Positions 8,520-18,779 are shown, counted from the first letter of the stretch. The stretch: DNA of 64,000 nt from Capsulimonadaceae bacterium (GCA_031292625.1 JARLGU010000012.1:62001-126000); one strand, 5' to 3'. The notes: a model not told the origin generated them from the sequence alone. Numbers and translations are program-made.

Positions 8520-11500
8520 CTACTCGTCCCCGACTCCCGCCGGCGTCGGTTCGACAAGGGCTGGCTGGGCGAGATCGCCTTCATTCGTCGAGAACCTCCG
8601 ACCCAGGTCGTCGAAGAGCGTGTAGACGGTCGGTACGACAAACAAGGTCAGCAGCGTTGACGTCAGTAATCCGCCGATTACCGCGGTCGCCATCGGGGCG
8701 TTGGTTTCCGAACCTTTACCGATCGCCATTGCGATGGGCATCATGCCAAGCACCGTCGCGCTCGTGGTCATCAGAATCGGTCTGAGCCGGGTCGGCGCGG
8801 CTTCCATGACCGCGGCGTTGCGCTCCATGCCGCGACCTCTTAGCGTGTTTGTGTAGTCAACGAGCAAGATGCCGTTCTTGACGACAATGCCGACGAGCAT
8901 GAGAATGCCGATCAGCGCGGTCAATCCGAAGGAGCGCCCGCAGAGAAACAGGCCAAGCAACACGCCGACGATTGACACCGGCACGGAGCAGAGAATGGTC
9001 AGCGGGTGCGTAAACGACTCAAACTGAGCTGCGAGAAGCATGTAGATCAACGCGATCGCGAGGAAGATTGACGCGCCCATGCTGCCGAACTGGTCGTCTC
9101 GCTGCTTCTGATTGAGCCCCCAATCCCAATAGTACCCTTGCGGCAGATCCATCCCGTTGAGGGCCTTGGCCACATCCTTCTGGATTTCGCCTTCCGAGCG
9201 GCCCTGGGGCTGGCCGCTAACCGCGATGTATCGCTGGCGATCCAGGCGCGTGATGTCGCTGGGGCCGACGCCGATTGACGGCGTGGCGACCTGTTGGAGC
9301 ATCACGGTGCTTGTCGTGCCGGCGGGCGCAAGCGAGGGCGTGATCGGGACGGAGGCTAGCTGACTTTCGGTAAGGCGTCTGTCCAGCGGATACTGAACCT
9401 GGATTGGGTACTGAAAGCCGTTCTCCTGATAGTAGCTGGAGACGTAGCCGTTTGTCGCCGTATTGAGCGTATTAGCGACATCGGAGAACGTTACGCCCAT
9501 TTGTACGGCCTTCTCGCGGTCGACGTGCCACTGGACCTCCGGCGCGGCCTCTTGCCAGTTCGTGTCGGCGTCCACGAAACCCGGAATGCCCTTCGTTCGT
9601 TCAAGCACCTGGGCGCCGAGCTTTGAAAGCGTGTCCAGATTCGATCCGAAGATATCAACTTCTACGGCCGTGTTGCCGCCAGTTAGAATTCTCGTGACGA
9701 CATCCGTCGAAACAACCTGAATTCGTGCGCCTGGGATGCCGCGTAGTTGCTTTCTTAGGTCGGCCATGACCTTGAGCGTGCTATCCGGTCTGCGATCCTT
9801 TAGCTTGATGACGATCGCGCCCTGGTTGCCGTAGAGCGTAGTCGACGTTCCTCGCAGGCCGAGCTGAGAGCCAATGGCGGTAAAGGCCGTCTTGACGTTC
9901 TTATTGGCAAGTACGACTTGCTCGATGTGAAGCATCACGGAACGGGTTTGACCAAGCGCGGTCCCCGGCGGCAGCTTGAGGTTGATTTGGAAGTCGCCGC
10001 TGTCCGTCGCGGGCATCAGTTCGACGCCGATCTGTGGAGCGAGCAGAAGGCTGAGCGCCGTGATCCCGGCCGCGAACGAGACGACGGTCAGACGATGCTT
10101 GAGCGCCCAGCGCAACCCGTGCCGGTAGCTTTCATCCAGGGCGTCGAACCACTGTCCAAATTTCCGGAACACGCGGTATCCAAACATGTTCGGGTTCTCG
10201 TGCGTATCCTCCGGCTTGATGAAGCGCGATGCGATCATCGGAACGACCGTGGTTGCGTCGAGCCAGGACATCGCGATCGAGAAGATGACCACGAGTGCGA
10301 ACTGCGTGAACATCTCGCCTGCCTGTCCCTTGATAAGCAGGAGGGGGAGAAACACGACCATGACCGTCAGGGTTGACGCCAAGACCGCCTGCATCATTTC
10401 CGCGCCGCCCGAGACCGCGGCCTCAGGCGCGCGCACCTTGCCCTTGCCGCGTTCCATGTGCCGGTAGATGTTCTCGAGCACCACGACGGCATCGTCGGCG
10501 ATCAGGCCGGTCGCAAGCGCCAGGCCGCCCAGGGACATCGTGTTCAGGGTGAACCCGCAGAGGTAGATCACCGCAAATGTCGATGTGATGGAAATCGGAA
10601 TGGACAGCGCAACGACGACCGTGCTGCGATAGTTGCGGAGGAAGAACAAAAGGACCACGACCGCCAGACACCCGCCGAAGATTGCGTTGCTCTGAAGATC
10701 TTTGATCGAGTCGTCGATAAACTCAGCCTGATCGTACGCAACTTCGAAATGGAGATAGGGATACCGCTTGGTTATTTGCGCGATCTTTGTTGCAACCGCC
10801 TCTGCCGTTGAAACGGTATTGACGCCGCTCTGTTTGCTGATGATTATGCCGACGGCAGGCGCTCCGTTCATCCGCGTCCAAACGCGCGTGTCGGTATGCG
10901 AATCCTCGATTGCCGCCACATCGCCAACCGAGATCAACCGGCCGTTAACCGACTTTAGCGGGACGCGCGCGATTTGCTGAGGGTTGATGAACCAGCCGAG
11001 GCTTCGGATCGTTAATTCTGTTTTGCTTTTAAGCGCGATGCCGGCGGGAACATTCTGGTTTTCCTGGGCGATCCGCGCGACGAGGTTGTCGAGCGAGAGG
11101 CCATAGGCGCGCAGACGGTCGGGATCCGCGTTTACCAGAATCGCTCGCTGCAAACCACCGGTCGAGACCGCCGATGCGACTCCATCCGCCGATTCGATGA
11201 TCGGCGTAATCTCGTTGTCGAGCAGCGTACGCAGCTTCACGGGATCGGAGATGCCGGTAACGCCGTATTGGAGGATCGGCAGCTGCGAAGGATCGTATTT
11301 GAATACGATTGGTTCCTGTAGCGTAGGATCCGTCGGGAATTTCTGCCGGGCGCGTTCGACCAGCTGAAGGACATCCACGGCGCCCTGGCCGATATCGGTT
11401 CCCCACTGGAACTGGACGCGTACGGTGGACGTCCCTTCGACCGTGTCCGACGTCACCGTGTACATGTTCGGAACCGCCGAAACAGCCTCCTCGATCGGAC

Positions 11501-11693
11501 GCGTTACCTGTGCCTCAATGTCTTCGGGCGAGACGTTTGGCCACTGGGTAATGATCGCAACCGTCGGAATGCTGACGTTGGGCAGCAGGTCGACCGGAAG
11601 CCGTCCGAGGCAGACGATGCCGAGAAGCACAAAGCCCAGGATGCGCATCGAGACGGTGACCGGATGGGTCACGGATAATTGCGGTAAGTTCAT
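8520..11693 (-). CDS. RND efflux transporter permease (AcrB/HAE-type)
   Basis: A 1057-residue inner-membrane pump of full family length. It has the usual plan of 12 membrane helices and two large periplasmic loops. The proton-relay Asp pair is present in helix 4 (GLIADDAVVVLENIY), and the helix 10 Lys is present in GIVVKNGILLVDY. The family exports drugs or other hydrophobic compounds by proton antiport as a trimer joined to a periplasmic adaptor and a TolC channel; both partners are encoded in this operon. The pattern fits the multidrug branch better than heavy-metal pumps. Substrate is unknown. Confidence 0.95.
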   Translation of the reverse strand: MNLPQLSVTHPVTVSMRILGFVLLGIVCLGRLPVDLLPNVSIPTVAIITQWPNVSPEDIEAQVTRPIEEAVSAVPNMYTVTSDTVEGTSTVRVQFQWGTDIGQGAVDVLQLVERARQKFPTDPTLQEPIVFKYDPSQLPILQYGVTGISDPVKLRTLLDNEITPIIESADGVASAVSTGGLQRAILVNADPDRLRAYGLSLDNLVARIAQENQNVPAGIALKSKTELTIRSLGWFINPQQIARVPLKSVNGRLISVGDVAAIEDSHTDTRVWTRMNGAPAVGIIISKQSGVNTVSTAEAVATKIAQITKRYPYLHFEVAYDQAEFIDDSIKDLQSNAIFGGCLAVVVLLFFLRNYRSTVVVALSIPISITSTFAVIYLCGFTLNTMSLGGLALATGLIADDAVVVLENIYRHMERGKGKVRAPEAAVSGGAEMMQAVLASTLTVMVVFLPLLLIKGQAGEMFTQFALVVIFSIAMSWLDATTVVPMIASRFIKPEDTHENPNMFGYRVFRKFGQWFDALDESYRHGLRWALKHRLTVVSFAAGITALSLLLAPQIGVELMPATDSGDFQINLKLPPGTALGQTRSVMLHIEQVVLANKNVKTAFTAIGSQLGLRGTSTTLYGNQGAIVIKLKDRRPDSTLKVMADLRKQLRGIPGARIQVVSTDVVTRILTGGNTAVEVDIFGSNLDTLSKLGAQVLERTKGIPGFVDADTNWQEAAPEVQWHVDREKAVQMGVTFSDVANTLNTATNGYVSSYYQENGFQYPIQVQYPLDRRLTESQLASVPITPSLAPAGTTSTVMLQQVATPSIGVGPSDITRLDRQRYIAVSGQPQGRSEGEIQKDVAKALNGMDLPQGYYWDWGLNQKQRDDQFGSMGASIFLAIALIYMLLAAQFESFTHPLTILCSVPVSIVGVLLGLFLCGRSFGLTALIGILMLVGIVVKNGILLVDYTNTLRGRGMERNAAVMEAAPTRLRPILMTTSATVLGMMPIAMAIGKGSETNAPMATAVIGGLLTSTLLTLFVVPTVYTLFDDLGRRFSTNEGDLAQPALVEPTPAGVGDE

Positions 11694-11763
11694 GACTGGC
11701 TACTTTCCAAACCAGGCCGGGCCTGGACGTTTACTACGCCGCGAAAATCACGGTCCCGATCGT

Positions 11764-13440
11764 TCAATCTTTCTCCCCGGCTGCCGGTGCGTGCTTTTGA
11801 GCGCCCTTGGAGTGCTTGCCGCCGGCTAAAGGCGCCGCGTCGTCCTGCTTGCCAGCGCCGGCATGCTTGCCCTTGCCCCCGACCCGCACGATCGCACCGT
11901 CCTTTAGCTTGCCGGTATACAGTGTAACGACCTTGTCGCCCGCATCCAGGCCCGCGAGGATCTGCATCCCCTGGTCGTCGGACAACCCGATCTTGACCGG
12001 CTTCTTTTGCACCGTCGACTGGCTGGTTACGACCCACACGTAGGATCCGCCGTCATCGCTCGATTGTATGGCCTCGATCGGAACCGTAATGACGTTCGTC
12101 AGCTTCTGGGTGATGAACGACGCACGACCGAACATACCGGTTTTGAGCAAGTTTTGCGGGTTGTCGAGCTCGACGCGAACCGTAAACTGGCGACTGAGCG
12201 GATCCGCGGCCGGGTTCAGCTGGATGATTTTGCCGGCAAACTTCATGCCTGGAAAGCTGTCTACCGTTACGGTTGCCGGCATGCCGTCGTGGACATACCG
12301 GATCTGTTCTTCGGGAACAGGAATATTCGCCCATACCTGTCGCGTCGATTGAAGGGCAAGTATCGGATTGCCAGGCGATGCCATCGCACCCGGGTCCATG
12401 TAGCGGGCCGTGACGAATCCGTTCATCGGGGCGCTCAAGACGGTCTGGTCGAGTTGAGCCTTCGTGTTGGCAAGATCCCCTGCGGCCGCCATCACATCGG
12501 CGGCAAGCGCCTGCAGGTTTGCGACATAGGCGGGCTTCTGAGCGACGCTGGCTCGAGCGTTTTCCAATGAGGCTTTCGCCTGTGCAAGACGCGCATCGGC
12601 CGCATCGATATTGGCCTTGCCGCTTGTCCTTGCGATGTCGGCCTGGTGCTGCGCGGCGTCTCGCTGAGCAATCGCGGACGCAATGGCTGCCTTCGCCGCA
12701 TTCAACTGCGCTTGCGCGGCATCGACCGCGCTCTTCTGGACGCTTACGGCGGCGCGCTGGTCGTCGACATCCTGGGCCGCGATAAAGTTCTGACGATAAA
12801 GGCTTTCGAGACGCGCCAATTTGGTCGTGGCATCGCCGAGATTAGCTTCTGCGCTACGGATGGCTGCTTGAGCGCTTGCCTGGGACGCCTTTGCGTTGTC
12901 GACGCGGCCCTGTGCGTCCGTGACAGCCGCATCGGCCGCCGCGATCTGTGCGGCGTAGTTCTGCCGGGTCTGGTTATCGTCGGCTTGCGCGTTGATCAAG
13001 CCGGCTTCTTGTTGACGGATGCCGGTTCCAATGCCGACATTGACCTGGTTCTGCGTGACCTTAGCCTGCGCGAGTCGCGCCTTGGCTTCCGCCAGCGTCG
13101 CCGACTTTTGGCGAAATTGCGCGATGAGTTCGGACTGGTCCAGCTTAACGAGAACCTGGCCCGCCGTCACTGGATCGCCTTCGTGCACCTGCAGGAAATC
13201 GATTTGATCGGAGAGCTTTGGCGTGAGTTTGACAGTCTGCGGCGACTCGATATTCGTAGTCGCTTCAAACGACTTTGTGATGTCGCGGCGCGTAGCTGGA
13301 GAGACGCCGACCGTTGCCGGTCCTTTACGCGACTGTCCGGCGACAGTGGTCGCAGCAGCCATTTTGTTAACATGCAGCCGCCAGCCGATGAGAACGCCAA
13401 GTACGGCGACTGACACGACGATCCAAATCCAACGCTTCAT
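11764..13440 (-). CDS. RND periplasmic adaptor subunit (HlyD/AcrA type)
   Basis: A 558-residue membrane-anchored adaptor, longer than the usual 350-420. An N-terminal helix (MKRWIWIVVSVAVLGVLIGW) anchors it. A biotinyl-lipoyl half follows (VHEGDPVTAGQVLVKLD), then a long Ala/Gln-rich coiled-coil hairpin at about residues 110-330, which explains the extra length. The second lipoyl half, beta-barrel and membrane-proximal domain come next. The tail is Gly/Lys/His-rich. It is the first gene of the operon, with GAGGAAG before the ATG, and bridges pump and TolC channel. Confidence 0.94.
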   Translation of the reverse strand: MKRWIWIVVSVAVLGVLIGWRLHVNKMAAATTVAGQSRKGPATVGVSPATRRDITKSFEATTNIESPQTVKLTPKLSDQIDFLQVHEGDPVTAGQVLVKLDQSELIAQFRQKSATLAEAKARLAQAKVTQNQVNVGIGTGIRQQEAGLINAQADDNQTRQNYAAQIAAADAAVTDAQGRVDNAKASQASAQAAIRSAEANLGDATTKLARLESLYRQNFIAAQDVDDQRAAVSVQKSAVDAAQAQLNAAKAAIASAIAQRDAAQHQADIARTSGKANIDAADARLAQAKASLENARASVAQKPAYVANLQALAADVMAAAGDLANTKAQLDQTVLSAPMNGFVTARYMDPGAMASPGNPILALQSTRQVWANIPVPEEQIRYVHDGMPATVTVDSFPGMKFAGKIIQLNPAADPLSRQFTVRVELDNPQNLLKTGMFGRASFITQKLTNVITVPIEAIQSSDDGGSYVWVVTSQSTVQKKPVKIGLSDDQGMQILAGLDAGDKVVTLYTGKLKDGAIVRVGGKGKHAGAGKQDDAAPLAGGKHSKGAQKHAPAAGEKD

Positions 13441-13520
13441 TGCTTCCTCAAATCCTGTGTTCGCAAAGAATAGGTAACCGCGTCTCGCGAGCGCGCCCGC
13501 CGCGTGGAAACGCTTAAGGT

Positions 13521-13543
13521 GTATTAATTATAATACTTAATAC
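13521..13543. promoter_or_regulatory. Efflux operon promoter with MarR-type palindrome
   Basis: GTATTAA (13521-13527) and TTAATAC (13537-13543) form perfect 7-base arms around a nine-base centre. A TATAAT -10 box for the minus strand lies inside (13532-13527). The size, AT content and position over the promoter fit a MarR-family operator, and the only local MarR gene belonging to this operon is at 7973-8464. Confidence 0.6.
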
Positions 13544-13665
13544 GTCTAAAGCATCACCTATTAACATTGCGAATCGAAAAAATCGAAAAATAGTGGTGGA
13601 TGTGGAGACTGACGCGCCGGCCAGGGAGAGCGCGGATCGGCGCCGCCGCTTACGTGCGCGTGAGA

Positions 13666-13706
13666 AATGCGGCGGTCCCGGCGGCGCGAGCCGTTCTGAA
13701 TCTTGT
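13666..13706 (-). repeat. Dispersed repeat, partial copy D
   Basis: Read on the minus strand it gives AAGATTCAGAACGGCTCGCG followed by CCGCCGGGAC. This matches the head module of copies A and B, including the CGGC-TCGn-GCCG hairpin with a different loop base. Only the head module is present. Confidence 0.6.
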
Positions 13707-14170
13707 CCTCGGCATGCCCATGAATTACGCAGCCGCTAAGAAATAGAACCCCGCGAGTGCCGTGTGCCGAACACGTTTTTGAACCCGCATAGCACGGGCG
13801 GGTTGCCGCCGGATGGCATTGCGATTCCCCCGTAAGGGCTGCCACGTTGCTATCCTGTCACGACCCCCATTAACATGTCATCGTTGGCTCAAAACGACTG
13901 TTGACATCACGCAAACACCGCAGGGACGGATAATGTTAGCACAGCATATCGGCCCTGTCAAGCCGAAATACTCCGAATGAGCGACCCAGTCTGCAGGGTT
14001 ATTTGCCACGATTGCTGCTTACGGCAAGGCGGATTGCAACTCCCTCGTTTTTAGGCTCACTCATCCCGTCCGCTTTCCTTCGCACAATCAGACGATCAAT
14101 CGGTTGAATGCGCGACCTGCCGCGAATTTGGCGGCTTATGAACCGATTCTTCGGTCCTTAACGCCAGGGT

Positions 14171-14178
14171 GGTACAAT
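14171..14178 (+). promoter_or_regulatory. GGTACAAT promoter element of lepA
   Basis: GGTACAAT lies 16 bases before the lepA ATG. No good -35 box is visible at the usual distance. The same octamer recurs before other housekeeping genes in the window. Confidence 0.5.
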
Positions 14179-14194
14179 ATATTCCCGAAAACCC

Positions 14195-16003
14195 ATGGCA
14201 GACGCGACTCAAAACCACATACGTAACTTTTGTATCATCGCCCACATCGACCACGGCAAGTCGACGCTCGCGGATCGTATCCTCGAATTCACGGGAGCCG
14301 TCCAGAAGCGCGATATGCAGGAGCAGCTTCTCGATTCGATGGACCTCGAACGCGAACGGGGCATCACGATTAAGATGGCGGCTGTTCGGCTGGCGTATCA
14401 GGCTGACGACGGCGTCGAATACGAGCTGAACCTGATCGACACGCCGGGACACGTCGATTTTACCTACGAAGTCTCGCGCAGTCTTGCGGCCTGCGAAGGC
14501 GCCGTGTTGGTCGTCGATGCCGCTCAGGGCGTCGAGGCGCAGACTTTGGCCAACGTCAACCTTGCGATGAACAGCAACCTGGCGCTGGTGCCCGTGATCA
14601 ACAAGATCGATCTTCCCGCAGCCGATCCGGACCGCGTGGCCGAAGAGATCGAGGAGGTTTTGCAGATAGACGCCACCGAGGCAATCCGGGCGTCGGCTAA
14701 GCAGGGCATAGGGATCAAGGAGATCCTCGAGTCCATCGTTCGCAATGTGCCCGCTCCGTCAGGCAACCCGGATGCGCCGTTGCGCGCGTTGATCTTCGAT
14801 AGCCACTTCGATGCTCACCTCGGCGTCGTCGCCTACGTCCGCGTCGTCGATGGCGAGGTCCGCGAAGGGACGCAGATCCGCATGATGGCGGTCAACAAGG
14901 TGTTTGAAGTGAACGGCGTCGGCACGTTTACGCCGCGCATGCGTTCCGCCTTGCGCCTGGGACCGGGCGAGGTGGGATATCTGACGGCGTCGGTAAAAAC
15001 CGTGGGCGATTGCCGCGTGGGCGACACGATTACATTGGCGCATCACGGGGCGACGGAGCCGCTGATTGGCTACAAACAGGCCAAGCCGATGGTCTTCTGC
15101 GGCCTCTATCCGATCGATTCCAACCAATTCCAAGACCTCAAGGAAGCGCTTTCCAGATTGCAACTCAACGACGCCGCATTGACGTACGAGCCGGAATCGT
15201 CCGCCGCCCTCGGATTCGGCTTCCGTTGCGGGTTCCTAGGACTGCTTCACCTTGACATCGTTCAGGAGCGGCTCGAACGCGAGTTCAACCTCTCGCTGAT
15301 CGCAACCGCGCCCAGCGTAATTTACAAGATCTTCAAGACGACCGGCGAGGTTATCGAAATCGACAACCCGGCGGACCTGCCGGCTCCGCAAACGATCGAG
15401 CACATCGAAGAGCCGCTCGTCGATGCGACCATTATCGTCCCGTCCACGTATGTTGGCACCGTGATGGATCTGGCCCGCGAGCGACGCGGCGAGTATAAGA
15501 CGATGGAGCACGCCACGCGGGGCCGCGTAGTGCTTCATTACAAGCTGCCGCTCAACGAAATCTTGATGGATCTCTTCGACCAGCTGAAATCTCGAACGAA
15601 GGGCTACGCCTCCTTCGATTACGAGTTTGCCGGCTACCAGGAGAGCAAACTCGTCAAGCTGGATATCCTGCTCAACTCGGACCCGGTCGATGCGCTGTCG
15701 TTTATCACGCACAAGGACAAGGCTTACGGACGCGGCAAGCAGCTTGTCGAAAAGCTCAAGGAGATCATCCCCCGCCAGATGTTCGAGGTGCGCATTCAGG
15801 CCGCCATCGGAAGCAAGGTTATCGCCGCCGAGCAGATCAGCGCGATGCGCAAGAATGTCATCGCCAAGTGCTATGGCGGCGACATTACCCGGAAGCGCAA
15901 GCTGCTCGAAAAGCAGAAAGAGGGCAAGAAGCGCATGAAGGCAATCGGCAGCGTCGAGATTCCCCAGGAAGCGTTTATGTCCGTCCTGACGATCGGGGAT
16001 TGA
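14195..16003 (+). CDS. lepA: Elongation factor 4 (LepA)
   Basis: A 602-residue translational GTPase of normal LepA length. G motifs are clear: [10 protein letters not shown] (G1), RGITI (G2), DTPGH (G3) and NKIDLP (G4). The EF-G-like domains follow, and the C-terminal domain specific to LepA ends with basic [16 protein letters not shown]. The protein binds ribosomes at the membrane or under ionic stress and affects translocation or initiation. It stands alone on the plus strand. The ATG chosen gives the usual N-terminus starting just before [14 protein letters not shown]. Confidence 0.98.
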   Translation: MADATQNHIRNFCIIAHIDHGKSTLADRILEFTGAVQKRDMQEQLLDSMDLERERGITIKMAAVRLAYQADDGVEYELNLIDTPGHVDFTYEVSRSLAACEGAVLVVDAAQGVEAQTLANVNLAMNSNLALVPVINKIDLPAADPDRVAEEIEEVLQIDATEAIRASAKQGIGIKEILESIVRNVPAPSGNPDAPLRALIFDSHFDAHLGVVAYVRVVDGEVREGTQIRMMAVNKVFEVNGVGTFTPRMRSALRLGPGEVGYLTASVKTVGDCRVGDTITLAHHGATEPLIGYKQAKPMVFCGLYPIDSNQFQDLKEALSRLQLNDAALTYEPESSAALGFGFRCGFLGLLHLDIVQERLEREFNLSLIATAPSVIYKIFKTTGEVIEIDNPADLPAPQTIEHIEEPLVDATIIVPSTYVGTVMDLARERRGEYKTMEHATRGRVVLHYKLPLNEILMDLFDQLKSRTKGYASFDYEFAGYQESKLVKLDILLNSDPVDALSFITHKDKAYGRGKQLVEKLKEIIPRQMFEVRIQAAIGSKVIAAEQISAMRKNVIAKCYGGDITRKRKLLEKQKEGKKRMKAIGSVEIPQEAFMSVLTIGD

Positions 16004-16168
16004 CGATAGGCTTTGCGAAAGCTGGAAGATAAGACCGCTCGCCGTTTGGCCCGCCTCCTCGGCGAGGGCCAACGCGCGGTTGGATCGTAAGCGCACTTCC
16101 GCGCGGTAATAACGAATACGTTCAGGGCGTGTTGTCAAGCCGCGCTCAGCTTTTTGTTACAGCAAGAG

Positions 16169-16188
16169 AAAAATGGCCGGCCCGGCCA
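16169..16188 (-). terminator. Rho-independent terminator after ybaK
   Basis: On the minus strand TGGCC-GGGCC-GGCCA (16188-16174) is followed directly by TTTTT and a pyrimidine-rich stretch. It lies about 45 bases past the ybaK stop. Confidence 0.65.
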
Positions 16189-16232
16189 CGGAGGGCTCTT
16201 AACCGCTTCGCTCTTCTTCCGCCGCCTCATCC

Positions 16233-16703
16233 TTAGCTTCGCCCGAAATCCCCGAGCGTCGCGCTCGTTAGCCGAACCAAATCGTCAGGAGCGAGCAGGA
16301 TTTGCAGGCCGCGCAAGCCCGCGCTGACGCTGATTTCGTTGTAGAGAATGGCGGTTTCATCGATATAGACGGGGAAGCGCTTCTTGAGCCCGAGGGGCGA
16401 GACGCCGCCGCGAATGTAACCGGTGACCGGTTGCACTTCCTTAAGCGGCAGCAGCTCGCAGTGCTTGTTGCCGCTGGCCGATGCGATCGCCTTGAGGTCC
16501 AGTTCGGTCCCCGCCGCGACCAACACCATCAGCACCCCGGTCTTGTCGCCGCGAAGAGCAAGCGTCTTGAACACTTGCTCCTCGGGCATTCCGATCTTGT
16601 GGGCGACATTCTCGGCCGACAGATCCGATTCGTCGACGTCGTATTCCGCCAGCCGGTAGGCTACTCCGGCCTCATCCACAACCCTAACGGCATTCGTCTT
16701 CAT
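16233..16703 (-). CDS. ybaK: Cys-tRNA(Pro)/YbaK-type editing deacylase
   Basis: A 156-residue single-domain protein of the YbaK/EbsC family. These proteins hydrolyse misacylated tRNA such as Cys-tRNA(Pro), a trans-editing step in translation fidelity. Seen here are VFKTLALRGDKTGVLMVLVA, the conserved HCELLPLKEVQPVTGYIRGG stretch (split across residues 86-106) that lines the active site with its Lys, and the family's SPLGLKKRFPVYID. The ATG at 16703 gives the standard N-terminus and lies only seven bases after the upstream stop, so the gene is in an operon with the ADP-ribosylglycohydrolase-like gene. Confidence 0.92.
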   Translation of the reverse strand: MKTNAVRVVDEAGVAYRLAEYDVDESDLSAENVAHKIGMPEEQVFKTLALRGDKTGVLMVLVAAGTELDLKAIASASGNKHCELLPLKEVQPVTGYIRGGVSPLGLKKRFPVYIDETAILYNEISVSAGLRGLQILLAPDDLVRLTSATLGDFGRS

Positions 16704-16710
16704 GCCGATA

Positions 16711-18723
16711 TTATGGCGTAACGCGCACCTCGCGCGCGACGGCGTTGCCTTCTTCGACAACGATTGCGACCGCGCCGGATAGCAGCGGGCGGGTTGCGTC
16801 CACGACGTCGAAGAGCTCCTTGCCGTCGACGGACGCCGTGATGCGCGTTCCATGCACGTTCACGCGCACGTCGTACTCGCGGTCGAATGCGAAGGCGAAC
16901 GGCGTCCGGGCTAGCACGGCTTCGCCATCGAGCCGCTTGACGAGCAGCGCTTCGTTTTGCGCGGTGAGCAGCAGGGCGTAGTATCGCTTAAGGCCCTGCA
17001 CACGGACGGCGAGACCGGCGGAGCTTGCCATGTGAGCGCTGATCTTGCCGGTAAGCGCGTAGTTTTCCCATTCACGCGTCCCGGTGATCGCCATTCCGCG
17101 ACCCGCGTTCTGTATGGCGTGCACGCCGTTTTCACCGCGTTGCTCAAAGCGGGTAAAGGAGTGCACCCAGGCCGCTTTTGCATCCTTCCCTTTTGTGAGG
17201 TCTGCCGTTGGCGTGCCGTCCCACGTGAGCCATTCCATCGTGACGGCTCCTCCGTGCGTGTCGATCTGGAGCCCGATCGTCGTGATCGCCACGCCGTCCG
17301 TATCAGGGATCGTCCACTCGACGGTCTTATCCTTGCCTTCGCCGATCGAGAAAATGGGGCCATCGATCGGTTTGTTGCCGTCCGCCGCGGTCGTTACGAA
17401 GAGTTGGCCAGTGACCGGCGTCGAGCCTGCGCCGAACTTGGCGCGAAGCGTTTGCCCGGGATAGATCGACGGCGAGGTGACGAGGCCGTACCCTGGTTGC
17501 TTTGCATCGGTCTGGACGAATGCCGGCGTCGATACGCGTCCCGCTCCTTTTAGGAGCAATCCCGCGCCGCCGGGGTTGGTTATGCGAAGCAGGCCGGACT
17601 GTCTCGTGAAGCCCTGGACGCTGCCAGGCAGGAAGAACGAAAAGCGCGCGCCGCCTTTCGGGGAGATCGGTTCCAGGCCATGCAAGCGCAAACCCATGTT
17701 GGCGATGTGCAGCGTTTCCTGTACCGCATCGGTTATGCCTCGCCCGCCGTCGGCCGTTGGCAAGTAAAGCTTGTCTGCCACGGGACCGCGCCAATCGCCG
17801 GCGTCCTTGAGACCTGCGAGACCGCCAAGCACGCCGAGAATGCAGCCGACGTTGCCGGAATTGCAGTCGGTATCCCAGCCGCTCGTATTGACAATCTTGA
17901 GCGATTCGCCAAACTTGCCGTCGCCGTAGACCAACGCCAGAGTGATCAGTGCGTGGTTGGGGACCATGTGGCAGCCGCCGCCGAACTTCGCGTAGCCGTA
18001 CTTTTCATCGATCCGAACTCGCGTCTTCCGCCAGTCACGGTCTACGGTTTTCCACTCGCGAATGTCCGCGATGAGCTGGAAAATGACAGAATCCCTCGGA
18101 ATAAGCGAGACCGCAGTATCGAGAAGCTTATCAATGTTCGACTCCGTAAATGCGCCCGCGACCAGCGCCGCGACGATTTGGGCGCCGTAGATCGCCTCGC
18201 CGTCGTGGCTGACGCTGCCTGCGCGGCGCGCGAAGTCCGCGGCGCGCTCGGGATCGCCGGGATTGATCAATCCCCAGCCGTCGATGAAAATCTGTGCGCC
18301 GATCTGTTCGGCGACCACCTGGCCGTTGCGCGCGATCGAACCGCTCTCCGGGGCGGGGATGCCGCGCTTTAGGCGCAGGTAGGCCGTGTGTTCCGAGGAG
18401 ACTCCAAGACCGCCCCACCACAGGATCGTGCGCTCTTCGATGATGTAGTTGAGCCACGTTTGCCCGATTTGCCCGGCGGTGAGGGCCGGATTGCAGTCGT
18501 AGTCCTCAAGTGCTCGCAGGAACGTGAACGTACCTGAAATATCGTCGTCGGCGACGATGAGCGGGACGCCGAGTTGGTCGTGGACGTATTCCGTTATCTC
18601 GCCGAACCGCTCAGTAAGCCGGTCGTAGGACCAGCCCTCAAATGGCCGGCCAAGGTAAACGCCGATGATCTTGCCGAGTACGCCAGCATAGACGCGTTCG
18701 GTGTAATCCAATGGAAATGACAT
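16711..18723 (-). CDS. ADP-ribosylglycohydrolase-like protein with C-terminal concanavalin-like domain
   Basis: A 670-residue cytoplasmic protein with no signal peptide. Residues 1-350 form a DraG/ARH-like all-helical domain. The two metal-binding clusters are visible: ADDDISGTF (Asp59-61) and WDTDCNSGN (Asp284, Asp286). A middle beta domain follows. A C-terminal module of about 150 residues resembles the DUF1080/LamG sandwich found in sugar-active proteins (REWENYALTGKI, YYALLLTAQNEALLVKR). The fusion and the divergent AraC regulator suggest a glycoside or nucleoside-sugar substrate rather than ADP-ribosylated protein; that is inference. An AAAGGA site precedes the ATG. Confidence 0.85.
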   Translation of the reverse strand: MSFPLDYTERVYAGVLGKIIGVYLGRPFEGWSYDRLTERFGEITEYVHDQLGVPLIVADDDISGTFTFLRALEDYDCNPALTAGQIGQTWLNYIIEERTILWWGGLGVSSEHTAYLRLKRGIPAPESGSIARNGQVVAEQIGAQIFIDGWGLINPGDPERAADFARRAGSVSHDGEAIYGAQIVAALVAGAFTESNIDKLLDTAVSLIPRDSVIFQLIADIREWKTVDRDWRKTRVRIDEKYGYAKFGGGCHMVPNHALITLALVYGDGKFGESLKIVNTSGWDTDCNSGNVGCILGVLGGLAGLKDAGDWRGPVADKLYLPTADGGRGITDAVQETLHIANMGLRLHGLEPISPKGGARFSFFLPGSVQGFTRQSGLLRITNPGGAGLLLKGAGRVSTPAFVQTDAKQPGYGLVTSPSIYPGQTLRAKFGAGSTPVTGQLFVTTAADGNKPIDGPIFSIGEGKDKTVEWTIPDTDGVAITTIGLQIDTHGGAVTMEWLTWDGTPTADLTKGKDAKAAWVHSFTRFEQRGENGVHAIQNAGRGMAITGTREWENYALTGKISAHMASSAGLAVRVQGLKRYYALLLTAQNEALLVKRLDGEAVLARTPFAFAFDREYDVRVNVHGTRITASVDGKELFDVVDATRPLLSGAVAIVVEEGNAVAREVRVTP

Positions 18724-18779
18724 GTGGTAATCCTTTTTGGGGGGCTTAGTCCTCAGGTAATAAACTGGCGTATTGCAAA

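Larger units (their letters stand above)
13441..14194. other. Intergenic region upstream of lepA and the efflux operon
   Basis: No convincing gene. From left to right it holds the efflux promoter with its palindrome (13521-13543), a partial dispersed repeat (13666-13706), and about 400 bases in which nothing specific was recognised apart from a lone TTGACA at 13901. The lepA promoter element lies at 14171-14178. A 94-codon open frame at 13561-13845 on the minus strand is Arg/Pro/His-rich with no ribosome site and was not accepted. Confidence 0.5.

Noticed and set aside
13561-13845. 94-codon open frame in the gap before lepA
   Set aside because: Biased composition, overlaps a repeat fragment, and no ribosome site or family.
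13901-13934. TTGACA followed by GATAAT
   Set aside because: Spacer of 22 bases is too long, and no gene or obvious RNA follows.
15236-16138. 300-codon open frame opposite lepA
   Set aside because: Antisense to lepA codons, with no ribosome site or recognisable family.
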